49,060 bases of DNA from Psychrobacter piscatorii. Its GTDB lineage: Bacteria > Pseudomonadota > Gammaproteobacteria > Pseudomonadales > Moraxellaceae. Under the pieces are notes generated by a model. It made no database searches and was not told the origin of the DNA. It saw only the letters and a program-made list of their open reading frames with translations. Of this stretch, positions 1-10,290 are shown piece after piece. The translations under genes were made by a program, and so were the position numbers. Numbering within the stretch: position 1 is the stretch's first letter; each line of letters opens with the position of its first letter. The stretch lies in NCBI RefSeq assembly GCF_904846415.1, contig NZ_CAJHAR010000028.1, positions 1 to 49,060 of the forward strand, given 5' to 3'.

Positions 1-176
1 GAGCCGTTAGAAGAACCTGTTGTTTCTCTAAGAAGCTCGATAATCACTTAAAAGTGTTTGATCTGGTGTTCTTTTATGTCAATTATGGCTACGTCTGATG
101 CCAGCATACTTTTTAGAACACCACCGATAATTTTAGTATATAAAGACGGTTTGTAAATGATTCAACGTAATGACTC

Positions 177-1343
177 TTATAAACCAGCGTCTGCTTTTAA
201 GATATCAGCTTTGTCTGTTTTTTCCCAAGTAAAGGCAGTTTCTGAGCCTTGACGACCAAAATGTCCAAAGGTAGCCGTCTGCTGATACATTGGTTGTAAC
301 AGGTTCAACATACGAGTGATGCCATAAGGACGCAAATCAAAATGAGTACGAATCAGGCGAATGATCTCATCGTTACTGATTTTGCTCGTACCAAAGGTGT
401 TGACCGAGATAGAAGTCGGCTCAGCAACCCCAATCGCGTAACTCACTTGTACTTCACAGCGATCAGCAAGACCTGCTGCGACGATGTTTTTGGCCACATA
501 ACGTACGGCATAAGCAGCACTGCGATCTACTTTTGAGGGATCTTTACCACTGAATGCGCCGCCACCATGACGCGCCATACCGCCGTAAGTATCAACGATG
601 ATTTTACGACCCGTCAAACCTGCATCACCAACTGGACCACCAATAACAAACTTACCTGTTGGATTGATATGGTAGCGTGTACCCGCATGTAATAGGTCAG
701 CTGGGAGTACTTGTTTGATGATAGACTCCATCACCGCTTCTTGTAGATCAGACTGCGCAATACTTGGGTCATGCTGTGTGGATAATACAACAGCATCGAT
801 AGCGACAGGACGGTTGCCATCATATTTTAAGGTGACCTGTGCTTTGGCATCGGGACGGAGCCAAGGTAGCTCGCCTGCGCGGCGTAGCTCAGATTGACGC
901 TCCATCAAACGATGGGCATATTCAATAGGGGCTGGCATCAATACATCAGTTTCATTACTGGCATAACCAAACATTAAACCTTGGTCACCTGCACCTTGCT
1001 CTTCAGGGTCGCTACGATCGACACCTTGCGCGATTTCAGGAGACTGCTTACCTAGCATGTTGATAACCGCACAGGTTTCACCATCAAAACCTAGGTCTGA
1101 ATGGTGATAACCGATGCCGTTGACCGTGTCACGCACCAGACGTTCTAAATCGATATTGGCAGTTGTGGTAATTTCACCGGCAAGTATCACCGCGCCTGTT
1201 TTTACTAAAGTTTCGCAGGCCACACGTGCGTGTAAGTCTTCACGTAAGATAGCATCAAGGATGGCGTCTGATATTTGATCAGCCATTTTATCAGGATGGC
1301 CTTCGCTCACAGATTCGGAGGTAAATAAGTTGTATTCACGCAT
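177..1343 (-). CDS. metK: S-adenosylmethionine synthase
   Basis: Makes S-adenosylmethionine from methionine and ATP in the cytosol. The 388-residue product matches the usual MetK length (about 384). Visible signatures are the N-terminal [11 protein letters not shown], the central [12 protein letters not shown] and the glycine-rich [16 protein letters not shown] loop that binds the triphosphate. I start it at the ATG that gives [11 protein letters not shown], as in the family. The reading frame stays open 15 codons further upstream, but that stretch does not look like MetK. It is monocistronic, reads leftward, and has about 480 bases of non-coding sequence upstream. The function is certain; only the exact start is a choice. 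Confidence 0.97.
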   Translation of the reverse strand: MREYNLFTSESVSEGHPDKMADQISDAILDAILREDLHARVACETLVKTGAVILAGEITTTANIDLERLVRDTVNGIGYHHSDLGFDGETCAVINMLGKQSPEIAQGVDRSDPEEQGAGDQGLMFGYASNETDVLMPAPIEYAHRLMERQSELRRAGELPWLRPDAKAQVTLKYDGNRPVAIDAVVLSTQHDPSIAQSDLQEAVMESIIKQVLPADLLHAGTRYHINPTGKFVIGGPVGDAGLTGRKIIVDTYGGMARHGGGAFSGKDPSKVDRSAAYAVRYVAKNIVAAGLADRCEVQVSYAIGVAEPTSISVNTFGTSKISNDEIIRLIRTHFDLRPYGITRMLNLLQPMYQQTATFGHFGRQGSETAFTWEKTDKADILKADAGL

Positions 1344-1822
1344 AATGGGATCGCTTAATTGAATCAATAAAGGTAGGAAAAGCAACACTTTAGGTGCTGC
1401 TCTAATTAATGTTGACCACGCATTTACGCGGCAGATAATCGGTGTTTCTCAATGCTAAAAATCGGTGTTGAACAAAGTTTTTGTCATCAATTTGGCTAAA
1501 ATCTAGGCCTACTATCATTCAACCAACTCATATATGGAGCAATGATAATAAGCTTTTATAGCTATGGCAGTAGAGAGTTAGGTCAATGTTCGCTCTAATA
1601 GGCTACTGTCAGTGTGCAGATTGCCTTATCAGAAGCGGGGTAATTGCCAAAATCTCTTAACGCAAAATAGGGTTATTCTACCCTGAAACGTTATAAAACT
1701 CTAGTGAGCAGCACTTGCTATAATATAAGAAATGCTCAACAAGTGATTCACTGTAGTAAAACGTAGGCACTTGCCAGTTCATGGCTACACAAGTTTGCCT
1801 TTGAGACAGGATTGTCGTTACG
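1344..1822. other. Non-coding gap between metK and nth
   Basis: About 480 bases without a convincing gene. It should hold the metK promoter near its left end, read leftward, and the 3' end region of nth. A TATAAT-like hexamer lies at 1719-1724 on the plus strand, but I see no good -35 box at the right spacing. I see no SAM riboswitch fold and no repeat. Confidence 0.5.
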
Positions 1823-2518
1823 TTATAGTTCTAAAAAGGTCGCTTTATCTTTAAACATGCACTCTTCATAGACAGGGCATGTGCCGCATTTTGGCGTACG
1901 CGCTTGGCAGGTATAACGCCCATGCAAAATAAGATAATGATGCGCATCAACGATAAAATCATCTGGGATACGCTCGACCAGTTTGTTTTCGACGATAAGT
2001 ACGTTTTTACCAGTGGCGAGGCCTGTGCGATTGCCTACGCGAAAAATATGCGTGTCGACCGCCATGGTTGGCTGACCAAAGGCAGTATTTAACACTACAT
2101 TGGCAGTTTTACGCCCCACACCAGCCAATGATTCTAGATCTTTGCGGTTGTCAGGGACGGTGCTATCAAACTTTTCAATCAAATCACGACAAGTTTTTAT
2201 GACATTTTTTGCTTTGGCATTATATAAGCCAATATTTTTGATATAAGCTTTTAGACCGTCTTCGCCCAATGCCAGTATAGATTCAGGCGTATTAGCCACG
2301 GGGTACAACTGCTGGGTGGCAATATTAACGCTCACATCAGTCGCTTGTGCAGATAAGATAACCGCAATGAGGAGCTCAAAATTACTTTGGTAGTTTAATT
2401 CTGTGACTGGCTCGTCAATCGTCGCCGCTAGCTTTTCAAAAAATGGACGCACATCGCGGTTGGGCATTCTTCTAGAGGGCGGTGTATCGGCTGTTTTGTG
2501 TTTGACCGTTTTACTCAT
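1823..2518 (-). CDS. nth: Endonuclease III (DNA glycosylase/AP lyase)
   Basis: Base-excision-repair enzyme that removes oxidised pyrimidines and nicks abasic sites. The helix-hairpin-helix LAGVGRKTANVVLN carries the catalytic lysine K137, and the aspartate is D155 in AVDTH. The four cysteines of the [4Fe-4S] cluster are C204, C211, C214 and C220 (C-x6-C-x2-C-x5-C). All of these sit exactly 17 residues later than in the 211-residue E. coli enzyme, so the protein carries a short basic N-terminal extension. An internal start at M18 would remove it. It lies 91 bases downstream of the RnfB-like ferredoxin gene on the same strand, so the two are probably co-transcribed. That pairing is common in Pseudomonadales. 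Confidence 0.95.
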   Translation of the reverse strand: MSKTVKHKTADTPPSRRMPNRDVRPFFEKLAATIDEPVTELNYQSNFELLIAVILSAQATDVSVNIATQQLYPVANTPESILALGEDGLKAYIKNIGLYNAKAKNVIKTCRDLIEKFDSTVPDNRKDLESLAGVGRKTANVVLNTAFGQPTMAVDTHIFRVGNRTGLATGKNVLIVENKLVERIPDDFIVDAHHYLILHGRYTCQARTPKCGTCPVYEECMFKDKATFLEL

Positions 2519-2609
2519 GGTGTTTTAACTATTATTTTAGTGAGTGGTGTTGCAAAATTATATGCTAGCGATGGCATTTATATGAGTTATTAAAGTATCA
2601 ATCACGTAA

Positions 2610-3497
2610 TCAAAGCGTTACTTGTAATGATTCGAGCTCTGCTTGCAAGGATTCAAGCTCCATTTGTTTTTTATCATTGGCGCGCACGCTGAGCTGCTTT
2701 TCTAGTTTTTTGATTTTGGTACGTAGCTTAGCCGTTGCAATGGTATTCTTTGCTTGTGCTTCGCTGATATTTAGTGATTGGCTCGCTGCATTGTTGAGCT
2801 TGGCCTCTACCATGCTGACCACAGGTTTGCTATTGCTGGTATCAGCCAATTGTTCTGTTACGCGTTTGAGATGCGTGTGGTAGCGTTGTCTCAAATCTTC
2901 TTGTTCGGCTACTCTCTCAAAGGGAGAAAGCTCGCGCTCGACAACGACCAAGTCGATACAGTCAACAGGGCAGGGTGCGATACATAGCTCACAGCCTGTG
3001 CACAAATCGGTAAAAATCGTGTGCATGTGTTTGCCAGTACCAACAATAGCATCCACTGGGCAAGCCGGAATACATTTGGTACAGCCGATACAGTCGTCTT
3101 CACGAATCACAGCACGAACCTCAGTTGGGCGTCCTGATGTCATGTCTATCGGCCATTGTGATGGCGCGGCTGTCAGATGAGTATCTACCCCAATTGTCTG
3201 AGCAATCGCATCGGTCACGGATTGACCGCCAGGCACACATTTATTGTACGGTTCACCATCTAATACGATAGCAGCTGCATATGGCAAGCAACCATCTGGA
3301 TGCTCACAAAGTCCGCATTGCGTTTGCGGCAGACAAGCGTCAACTTGTGCAATTTTTTCTTGTACATCATTTGGCAGAGTGTCAATGTGCAGCGACTTAA
3401 ACAAGATCGGTAAGTCTGCCAAGCGTGTCTGTTCAGTACTTTGAGGATAGGTGTCGGTCTGGGACATGGTATTACTGGCCTTAGTATCGGTCATCAT
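2610..3497 (-). CDS. rsxB: RnfB/RsxB-like [4Fe-4S] ferredoxin
   Basis: Soluble electron carrier of the RnfB/RsxB family. An Fe-S domain with C55, C61, C64 and C70 ([16 protein letters not shown]) comes first. Two bacterial ferredoxin motifs follow, [12 protein letters not shown] at about 136-147 and [12 protein letters not shown] at about 166-177. The last 100 residues are charged and probably coiled coil. Unlike classical RnfB there is no N-terminal membrane helix, and no other rnf gene is nearby, so it probably does not work within a full Rnf complex. Lying immediately upstream of nth suggests it may serve Fe-S repair proteins or a general redox role, which is inference. The start is uncertain: M1, M2 or M11 are all possible and none has a strong ribosome binding site. 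Confidence 0.85.
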   Translation of the reverse strand: MMTDTKASNTMSQTDTYPQSTEQTRLADLPILFKSLHIDTLPNDVQEKIAQVDACLPQTQCGLCEHPDGCLPYAAAIVLDGEPYNKCVPGGQSVTDAIAQTIGVDTHLTAAPSQWPIDMTSGRPTEVRAVIREDDCIGCTKCIPACPVDAIVGTGKHMHTIFTDLCTGCELCIAPCPVDCIDLVVVERELSPFERVAEQEDLRQRYHTHLKRVTEQLADTSNSKPVVSMVEAKLNNAASQSLNISEAQAKNTIATAKLRTKIKKLEKQLSVRANDKKQMELESLQAELESLQVTL

Positions 3498-3764
3498 TAG
3501 CGATTGTCACTTATGTCTGTCAGTGGCTAGTTAGATAAGTGACTATTCATTGCATATTCTATAGGCAAATTATGGGTTTTTGTACTGACGTTCTATGTCA
3601 AATAGTCAATGACCCAGACGTGTTGATCGCTGTTGCGCTGCGAAGATTAACACATTTAAAGCCGTAAAACATCAGCGTCAAAAACCTAGTCTATAACGTT
3701 AAAGTATAAGAGCAATCATATCGTGATGCATTTATTCTGAAAACGGTGAGCGCTTTTGGAATGT

Positions 3765-4655
3765 CTACTTACCAAAACGCTTGAGGATAAAATTAATCAA
3801 TAGATGCATGCGATGCGGCATGTTATCACGGTCGCGATAGAGCATCTGGCAGCCTCTAGGTTGGTTATTCCAATCAGGCAATACTTGTTGCAAACCGCCT
3901 GATGTAATCAAAGGCTGTGCATCATAATCGGGGATGAAACCTAGACCAATACCATCCGCAATAGCTTGTGTTAGTAAACTAATATTATCAACCTTTAGAC
4001 GTATATTGTTTGTTGGCTGATGCGTCTGTACCTCGCCTGTCGTACGATGCTGTAGATGCCAAGTAGACATAGGGGTGCACAACACCGTAGGGTAGCCTGC
4101 CAAATCATTGGGCGTTTGGATATCGGATACATCGATATCGCTGGCTGCACAAATGATAAAGCGAATATTGGTCAGCTGCCGTCCAATCCAATGATCGGCA
4201 CTGTGTTCGCCAATACGAAAAGCGATATCAATAGCTTGCGCGTCAATATCAATAGTTTGATTTGACAGACGCAAATCTAAATGGATATCTGGATATTGTT
4301 TTAAAAAAGCATTGAAATGCGGCGCTAAAATATCACTACCAAAATTGACAGGGGCGCTGATTCTGATTGTGCCTTTGGCCTCATTTTTATCTTGTAGTAA
4401 GCAAAATGCGACGTTTTCTAATTCATCAAACAGATGGGCGCTGCTTTTATAATACTGTTGTCCTGCATGGGTCAATTGTACACGGTGCGCGTTGCGATTG
4501 AGCAACCTAAGTGCCAGATCTGCTTCTAGTTTGGCAACGCGGCGACTCAATGTCGATAGTGGCATATCAAGCATCATAGAGGCTTGGCGAAAGCTGCCGT
4601 ATCGGACAACCGCGCAAAAACTGCGCATGTCATCGAGGGAGTAGTTAAATTTCAT
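3765..4655 (-). CDS. LysR-family transcriptional regulator
   Basis: 296 residues, typical LysR length. The N-terminal winged helix-turn-helix spans about residues 5-65 (FRQASMMLDMPLSTLSRRVAKLE) and is followed by the periplasmic-binding-protein-like effector domain. It resembles the AaeR/DsdC-like subgroup whose members often control a neighbouring exporter. It is divergent from the EamA transporter gene with 93 bases between the two start codons, the usual arrangement for a LysR that regulates its neighbour. Effector unknown. Confidence 0.9.
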   Translation of the reverse strand: MKFNYSLDDMRSFCAVVRYGSFRQASMMLDMPLSTLSRRVAKLEADLALRLLNRNAHRVQLTHAGQQYYKSSAHLFDELENVAFCLLQDKNEAKGTIRISAPVNFGSDILAPHFNAFLKQYPDIHLDLRLSNQTIDIDAQAIDIAFRIGEHSADHWIGRQLTNIRFIICAASDIDVSDIQTPNDLAGYPTVLCTPMSTWHLQHRTTGEVQTHQPTNNIRLKVDNISLLTQAIADGIGLGFIPDYDAQPLITSGGLQQVLPDWNNQPRGCQMLYRDRDNMPHRMHLLINFILKRFGK

Positions 4656-4748
4656 ATTCGGAATCTATGCTCTCGTTATTGCTTGTTTATACCGTATTTA
4701 AAATATATACACTGGTGGTTATCTTTTCGCAAGTTTTTTGGATGTAAT

Positions 4749-5678
4749 ATGAGTCGTTCAGCGAACACCACCGCCGTCCTATATTTATTACTGTGTACGT
4801 TTCTCTGGGGCGCATCCTTTCCTGTTGGCAAGCATGCCTTGGGCGAGGTCAATGCATTAACCTTAGTCATGTGGCGTTTTAGCATTGCCTCGGTGTGTCT
4901 GTATCTTTATACAAAATATAAACATATGCCAATCCCTAATCTCATACCCAAACAATGGGCGTGGGCGATTGGTGTATCTATCATCGGTGTTGGCGGCTTG
5001 AACTTGGGTTTGTTTACTGGGCTTGAACAGACCAATGCTAACAATGGTGCTTTGATTATGGCGCTTAGCCCGCTGGTGACCTCTTTGATTGGCTCTATAG
5101 CGCAGCGCCAGTTTCCTACCAAAGGCGCGCTGTTTAGTTTGGTGGTTTGTCTCTCTGGAGTACTGCTGGTACTGACCGATGGCGCATTTGCCAAACTGCT
5201 AGGGTTTGAATTTAACCACGGCGATCAAATGATCTTTTTAGGCATGCTGTGCTGGAGTCTTTATACTTATCTGACCCAAGGAATCAGCCGATGGATGCCA
5301 ATGATTCCTTATACCTTGGTTGGTATGCTGTCCGGTCTTGGGGTGATATCGCTCATGGTGCTATTTAGTGCAGACGTTCATCCATTGCAAGAAAGCTTAG
5401 CCATCAGTCGCAGTGTCTTTGGTGACCTGATATTTATTGGCGTCTTCGGCACAGTTGGCGGTTATCTATTGTGGATCTCTGGCGTTAAGCAGTTGGGCGC
5501 TGCTAATGCGTCATTATTCTTTAACTTTGTACCCGTATTTGCTGCGCTCACTGCCTTTGCTTACGGTCAGCAAGTGACCGCTTTGCAATTATTAGGCATG
5601 GCGATTGTGATTGCAGGGCTATTGATACCTAGACTCGTCAAATGGCAACATCAGCGTCTGACTGTGCATAATGTCTAA
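4749..5678 (+). CDS. EamA/DMT-family transporter
   Basis: Inner-membrane protein of the drug/metabolite transporter superfamily, 309 residues with about ten hydrophobic helices in two EamA repeats. The first repeat opens with LLLCTFLWGASFPVGKHAL, and the second contains the typical GGYLLWISGVKQLGA. I start it at the ATG giving MSRSANTTAV; the open frame reaches further upstream, but that would run into the divergent LysR gene. Members export amino acids, metabolites or drugs, and the substrate cannot be read from the sequence. The divergent LysR gene at 3765-4655 is the likely regulator. Confidence 0.88.
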   Translation: MSRSANTTAVLYLLLCTFLWGASFPVGKHALGEVNALTLVMWRFSIASVCLYLYTKYKHMPIPNLIPKQWAWAIGVSIIGVGGLNLGLFTGLEQTNANNGALIMALSPLVTSLIGSIAQRQFPTKGALFSLVVCLSGVLLVLTDGAFAKLLGFEFNHGDQMIFLGMLCWSLYTYLTQGISRWMPMIPYTLVGMLSGLGVISLMVLFSADVHPLQESLAISRSVFGDLIFIGVFGTVGGYLLWISGVKQLGAANASLFFNFVPVFAALTAFAYGQQVTALQLLGMAIVIAGLLIPRLVKWQHQRLTVHNV

Positions 5679-5693
5679 AGTAAGACGCAGTAG

Positions 5694-5735
5694 GCACTGA
5701 CATTACCAGCTAAAATGAGCTGCCAGTGTCAGTGC
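5694..5735. terminator. Convergent hairpin between the DMT gene and nudC
   Basis: GCACTGACA at 5694-5702 pairs perfectly with TGTCAGTGC at 5727-5735, with a smaller AGCT/AGCT stem inside. It sits between two convergent genes, so it could end transcription from both sides. The T-run is weak. Confidence 0.55.
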
Positions 5736-5744
5736 TATTGAATT

Positions 5745-6686
5745 TTATAATAAGATGCCTTGTTCTTTGGCAATCTGATCGATCAATTCTCGAGCGATAC
5801 TGCCTTTTGGTGGAATCTTGGGCAGGTTAGAGAGATCAAAAAAGTCAGCATGCGCTAGCTCGTCTTCTTGAATGATAATATCGCCACTGGCATAAGAGGC
5901 ACGAAATCCAAGCATTAAGTTGGAGGGAAACGGCCAAGGCTGACTACTCACATAGCGAATATCTGCCACGCTGATATTGACCTCTTCTGCCACTTCACGT
6001 ACCACTGCATGCTCTAGGTTTTCACCGACCTCAACAAACCCTGCGATCAAACCATACATGGGCGGCAGTTTTTGCTGTCCGTGTCGATGGTGGTGCGCGA
6101 GTAAGATCTGCGTCTCACCTGACACTGGGTTTGAGCGAGTGATAGCGGTAATCACGCACGGCTGCACGCGAGGATACTGGCGCAGCTGACATACTGGACA
6201 AACCATGGCACGCTCGCCTTGGTCAGCATGTACGGTAGGACTGGCACAGCGACTACAAAACTGCGTATCTGCCTGCCACCTTAGCAACTGTATTGCTTGG
6301 CTAATCTGATCCGATAGGGCGACAGGCAGGTGGAGCATCAGCTGTCGATAAGGAACAAACGTATCAGTACTGCTTTCGGCGATGATAGGCAGCGTCACGT
6401 TATGAGCGACTGCGTAATCATAAGTCATGGCAGTAGTGGACGGCGCAGTGAAAGTTTGGTCATTGTTGTGACTGATCAAATCAGATGAAAGGCTACTAAT
6501 ATTATTATCATCAGATTGCCAATGATTTGGCGATAGACTCTCATGTAGCGTCACGTGACCGACTTGATAAGCTTGCTCGTCTGAACCAGTACTACTCTGT
6601 GGTAGTTGGATTTGTAATGGCCACCAACCATCTGGCATTTGACGGCATAAAACGGTGTCATCACTCAATATAAAAGCATGGGCCAT
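5745..6686 (-). CDS. nudC: NADH pyrophosphatase / NAD-cap decapping hydrolase
   Basis: Nudix enzyme that hydrolyses NADH and removes NAD caps from RNA. The 313-residue protein has an N-terminal domain, a four-cysteine zinc ribbon (CSRCASP and CPVCQLRQYPR), and the Nudix box GFVEVGENLEHAVVREVAEE. It also has the NudC-specific SQPWPFPSNLM motif, which separates it from other Nudix families. I prefer the ATG giving MAHAFILSDD, with a GGA about 10 bases upstream, over a TTG four codons earlier. It is the last gene of a leftward set (rnhA-dnaQ, fimL, nudC), an order I recall from the same region of P. aeruginosa. Confidence 0.93.
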   Translation of the reverse strand: MAHAFILSDDTVLCRQMPDGWWPLQIQLPQSSTGSDEQAYQVGHVTLHESLSPNHWQSDDNNISSLSSDLISHNNDQTFTAPSTTAMTYDYAVAHNVTLPIIAESSTDTFVPYRQLMLHLPVALSDQISQAIQLLRWQADTQFCSRCASPTVHADQGERAMVCPVCQLRQYPRVQPCVITAITRSNPVSGETQILLAHHHRHGQQKLPPMYGLIAGFVEVGENLEHAVVREVAEEVNISVADIRYVSSQPWPFPSNLMLGFRASYASGDIIIQEDELAHADFFDLSNLPKIPPKGSIARELIDQIAKEQGILL

Positions 6687-6817
6687 AAAAAATTCCAAAC
6701 GGTTTGAAGCAAATCTGTATCGACTTAGATACAGACTTATTTAACGTGAAGTATTCCGATTAAATTTCATCGCCGCAAAATGACAAAATGGCGACGATAA
6801 AACCTGTGCAAGCAGTA

Positions 6818-8500
6818 CTAAGCCGCAAGTAGGTGACTCAAGCTTTGCTGGCCAACGTCAAGTGCTTGTTTGCTGACAGGGCGATTGTTCTCAAAACCAT
6901 CCAGATGATGATCGACTGCCATAATAACATCAGCAATATAAGCCAGTGTATCGTCTTCGATACGTCGTCCACTCTCTATGCGTTTTTCGATATAAATGGC
7001 TAATTGACCAAGCATACTAGCAGGTGTTGGTAACTGTAAAAAGCGCAATGCGCCTGCTACTTGGCGCATCATTCCCGGTATATTTTGGATATTAAGCATG
7101 TCGCGCTCAGGCTCTGCCAAATAGTCATTGATGGCTTGTTCGGCACTGGCAATGGCGGTACGGCTTTCTTGTATTAAGGTATCGTTTGCTGTATTGAGCT
7201 GATGCAATGAGATATGTTGGTTATTCAGTGGTAAATAAATCGCCCCTGGGGTATGCATCTCTGCCATTGCAATCGTAGCGTTCTCTGCATGCATCAATGC
7301 CAGTAGCAAGTGATCAAAATCATCCGGCGAAGGCGCCTGCCAACGGCTGACCGCACTTGCCGCTGTGCTAAGGCTATCAGCTGCATTGGACAGCCCTAGC
7401 AAACGTAAGGCTGAGCTCAGTTCAGTCAACTCTTCAATGATCTGGGCAGTTTGCATATCAACAGGATTGATGGAGTCGCCGCGGGCATAGCTGTCCACAT
7501 TTTCTTTGATGGTATTAATTTGAGATTGAATGATATCGTTCAACGTATCGGTCAGCGCGCGATTGGGACCAAATAAGAAACGCTTCATCTCCTCAAGCTG
7601 AGCACCTTCTAGATGGTTGCTTGCATACTGCTCACGAAGTTGCTGCGCCTCAACCGTATCACGCTGACAGGCAAAATTGACCAAGTCTGCAAAACGCGTA
7701 TCCATCACTGGTAAGTAACTTTGAAATTGCTGCTCTAAGTAAATCAGCGTGTGCTTTTGGCTCAAGTTCAATGGCAAGACCGCTGCGATATCGGTCACGG
7801 CAGTAGTCGCTGCCTGCCAAAACAGACTGTTGGTATTTGCTGCGATCAACGCACAGGCAGCACTCATGGCATCGAGTTTTTGCTGATCGTTTGAGTTGAT
7901 GTTGCCATCTTGATTGAGTAGGACAACGCCAAGACCACTACGATAAGCGTAAGTTAGCAGCTCTGTGTCTAGGTTAAGTGTGCTTAGGGGTTCGAAGTTT
8001 TTTTCAGGGTTGGCAATGATGACGCTACTGCTACCAAAAGCAGAAAAAGACTCTACGGTGATGGGCGCTTTTTGCACATGAGCATTGAGCTTGTTAACCA
8101 CGGGCAATAACAAAGTCGGCTCTACCGACTCAGTCAATAAGACAAACTCGACATAGCGATCTAGAGTCATGATTGCTTCTGATAAATCCATGATAAGCGC
8201 GGTATCATGATTATCGCCACTATCATAAAGGCGCTGCAAACCATCGACGATCGCATTGTTTAACACTTCTGCACCGACAAGAGAAATCAGTTTAAAAATA
8301 CAAGACAGCTGCTTTAGCACATCAATAGAATCTGCCAATAAAGGCGCTTGGCTACTATCATCATTGAACTCGCTCAGATGAATCTCAGTATCTTTAAGCG
8401 TTGCGATAACCTCATCATGTAATAAGTGAAGTGATGGCAGGTTAAAATCAGTAACACTAAGCGTTGGGGCGGTTAACTTCATTTGCGCAGACTGGTCCAT
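6818..8500 (-). CDS. fimL: FimL-like type IV pilus/cAMP signalling protein
   Basis: A 560-residue, largely helical acidic protein resembling FimL and the N-terminal part of the chemosensory kinase ChpA/PilL. It has no CheA kinase, receiver or membrane segments. In P. aeruginosa FimL is a scaffold linking the Pil-Chp system, adenylate cyclase CyaB and the pole-organising protein FimV, and it supports twitching. FimL-type proteins carry Hpt-like folds without the phosphorylatable histidine, and I see no clear Hpt HxxKG motif here. The assignment rests on length, composition and on lying between nudC and the rnhA/dnaQ gene, as in Pseudomonas. The ATG at MDQSAQMKL was chosen; the frame is open 12 codons further upstream. 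Confidence 0.75.
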   Translation of the reverse strand: MDQSAQMKLTAPTLSVTDFNLPSLHLLHDEVIATLKDTEIHLSEFNDDSSQAPLLADSIDVLKQLSCIFKLISLVGAEVLNNAIVDGLQRLYDSGDNHDTALIMDLSEAIMTLDRYVEFVLLTESVEPTLLLPVVNKLNAHVQKAPITVESFSAFGSSSVIIANPEKNFEPLSTLNLDTELLTYAYRSGLGVVLLNQDGNINSNDQQKLDAMSAACALIAANTNSLFWQAATTAVTDIAAVLPLNLSQKHTLIYLEQQFQSYLPVMDTRFADLVNFACQRDTVEAQQLREQYASNHLEGAQLEEMKRFLFGPNRALTDTLNDIIQSQINTIKENVDSYARGDSINPVDMQTAQIIEELTELSSALRLLGLSNAADSLSTAASAVSRWQAPSPDDFDHLLLALMHAENATIAMAEMHTPGAIYLPLNNQHISLHQLNTANDTLIQESRTAIASAEQAINDYLAEPERDMLNIQNIPGMMRQVAGALRFLQLPTPASMLGQLAIYIEKRIESGRRIEDDTLAYIADVIMAVDHHLDGFENNRPVSKQALDVGQQSLSHLLAA

Positions 8501-8646
8501 AAGTATTTTTCCATAATGTACTGATGAGATTAGCAATGGTATAAAAATATCAAAAAATAGGTGTTAGTGATGTTTTAACGCTTTATATGACAATAATCAA
8601 GATTATATTGTATAAATGTCAGTGTAATGCAGGATTGATATAGCAG

Positions 8647-10290
8647 CTACATATTGGCTTTTAGCTGAGGGTAGTCCTCTGCAAGAGAGGCGTACCAGCT
8701 TTGATTGGTAGTCTCATCTGACGTCGACGCTAGCAATAAATTGGCCAAATTAGCAAAGCTGGCATGGGCAGTCTGCCCACCATCTGATTGCGTGTCCTCT
8801 TCAATGGCGAGCGTCACTTGTCCACCAGTCATCGCCAAATAAACTTCGGCTAAAATCTCTGAGTCAAGTAAAGCCCCGTGAAAAGTACGGTCTTGTTTAC
8901 CAACGTCCAGACGACGTACGAGGGCGTCCAACGTGTTCTTTTGTCCGGGGTACTGCTGCTTTGCCATGACCAGTGAATCGGTCACTTGTACGCGCTCAGC
9001 AAAGTCATTTAGACCGACCTTAGCAAACTCCATGTTGAGAAAGTTCATATCAAAGGTGGCGTTGTGAGCGATAATCTCAGCACCATCCATAAAGTCATAT
9101 AATGACTGAGCAACTTGATCAAAAGTAGGCTTGTCGGCCAAAAATGCCTCAGAGATACCATGAATGCGAATAACATCATCATCCATGCCGCGCTGCGGAT
9201 TGATATAAACGTGTAGTTTTTCACCAGTAAATTTACGCCCAACCATCTCAACAATACCGACCTCGATGACACGGTCGCCCTTTAGTGCGTCAAGTCCTGT
9301 GGTCTCTGTATCCATGATGAGCTGACGATTTGCTTCATGACGATGTATCGGTTTTGGCAATAGCGGTTTGAAATGAGGATTGGCACGGCTAGTATCCCCA
9401 TCAAACTTGGGTGCATCAGTATCTATAGGTGGGATATCACTAGTCATGACGGTATCATTCATGGGTGTTTGGGCTTCTGGCATGGCTTTGTTACTCATCG
9501 TTTTGGGTGCATTGTCTTGATAGTGGGCAGTCTCTACCATGACATCATCATTCATCATACGTTCTTCATGGCTATGGTGACTGTCATTGATTAGTAACTC
9601 ATCTTCTGACACATCCTCATCAAACTCGTCATCTACCATATCTAGACCCAATGGGTCAAACTTTAGCCAATCATCATCGGTGACAGGTTTTTTATCAGTC
9701 GCTATGTGGTCTTTTTTTTTAGGTGCGTCTGATTCTTTTATTACAGGTTTTTGTGTTACAGATTCTTTTATCATAGAGGAGTGACCACTGTTTGACGTAA
9801 CTCCTAAGTTTGCCAGTTCATCTGCTTTTTCATTACCGGCATGTCCAGCGTGACCCTTAACCCAATGCCAATCAACATCACGCTGTTGACATAGCTTATC
9901 CAATTGTTGCCAAAGGTCTTGATTGGCGACCGGCTTTTTACTGGCTGTTTTCCAGCCTTTTTTCTTCCAGCCTTCAATCCATTCGGTGATGCCTTTTTGG
10001 ACGTAGCTGGAGTCTGTCCAGATCTCAAGTTTTTGCTCATGTGAGCTGTGTGTTAGGGCTTGTATCGCACCCATGAGCTCCATGCGATTATTGGTGGTTT
10101 CCGTATCACCGCCATATAAATCCTGCGTGCTACCATCGCTAAATATGAGGTGCGCGCCCCAACCGCCAGCGCCGGGATTGCCTTTGCAGGCACCGTCAGT
10201 ATACGCTACCGTTGTGTTTTTCTTGGCGGCTAACGGATCAGTTGCGTTGCTTGTATTAGAGTATGGCATGGCGTTACGGTTGTCTGACAT
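8647..10290 (-). CDS. rnhA-dnaQ: Fused ribonuclease HI - DNA polymerase III epsilon subunit
   Basis: One uninterrupted 547-residue frame joins two enzymes. Residues 27-164 are RNase HI, which cuts RNA in RNA:DNA hybrids, with catalytic D32, E71, D93, H147 and D157 in the standard motifs YTDGAC, MELMG, TDSSY and VKGHAGH. Residues 165-318 are an acidic, methionine- and histidine-rich linker of low complexity. Residues 320-490 are the proofreading 3'-5' exonuclease of the replicative polymerase, with D327/E329 (DTETTG), D414 (HNATFD), and H471 and D476 (HGALLDSE). Just after it, QVTLAI lies where the E. coli epsilon has its clamp-binding QTSMAF. In most bacteria rnhA and dnaQ are separate neighbours, so this is a neighbour fusion. 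Confidence 0.93.
   Translation of the reverse strand: MSDNRNAMPYSNTSNATDPLAAKKNTTVAYTDGACKGNPGAGGWGAHLIFSDGSTQDLYGGDTETTNNRMELMGAIQALTHSSHEQKLEIWTDSSYVQKGITEWIEGWKKKGWKTASKKPVANQDLWQQLDKLCQQRDVDWHWVKGHAGHAGNEKADELANLGVTSNSGHSSMIKESVTQKPVIKESDAPKKKDHIATDKKPVTDDDWLKFDPLGLDMVDDEFDEDVSEDELLINDSHHSHEERMMNDDVMVETAHYQDNAPKTMSNKAMPEAQTPMNDTVMTSDIPPIDTDAPKFDGDTSRANPHFKPLLPKPIHRHEANRQLIMDTETTGLDALKGDRVIEVGIVEMVGRKFTGEKLHVYINPQRGMDDDVIRIHGISEAFLADKPTFDQVAQSLYDFMDGAEIIAHNATFDMNFLNMEFAKVGLNDFAERVQVTDSLVMAKQQYPGQKNTLDALVRRLDVGKQDRTFHGALLDSEILAEVYLAMTGGQVTLAIEEDTQSDGGQTAHASFANLANLLLASTSDETTNQSWYASLAEDYPQLKANM

Noticed and set aside
1719..1724. TATAAT hexamer suggesting a promoter for a small RNA between metK and nth
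   Set aside because: No -35 box at proper distance and no terminator downstream.
4584..4748. 55-codon N-terminal extension of the EamA transporter
   Set aside because: It would overlap the divergent LysR gene and does not resemble the family; the ATG at 4749 gives a normal first helix.
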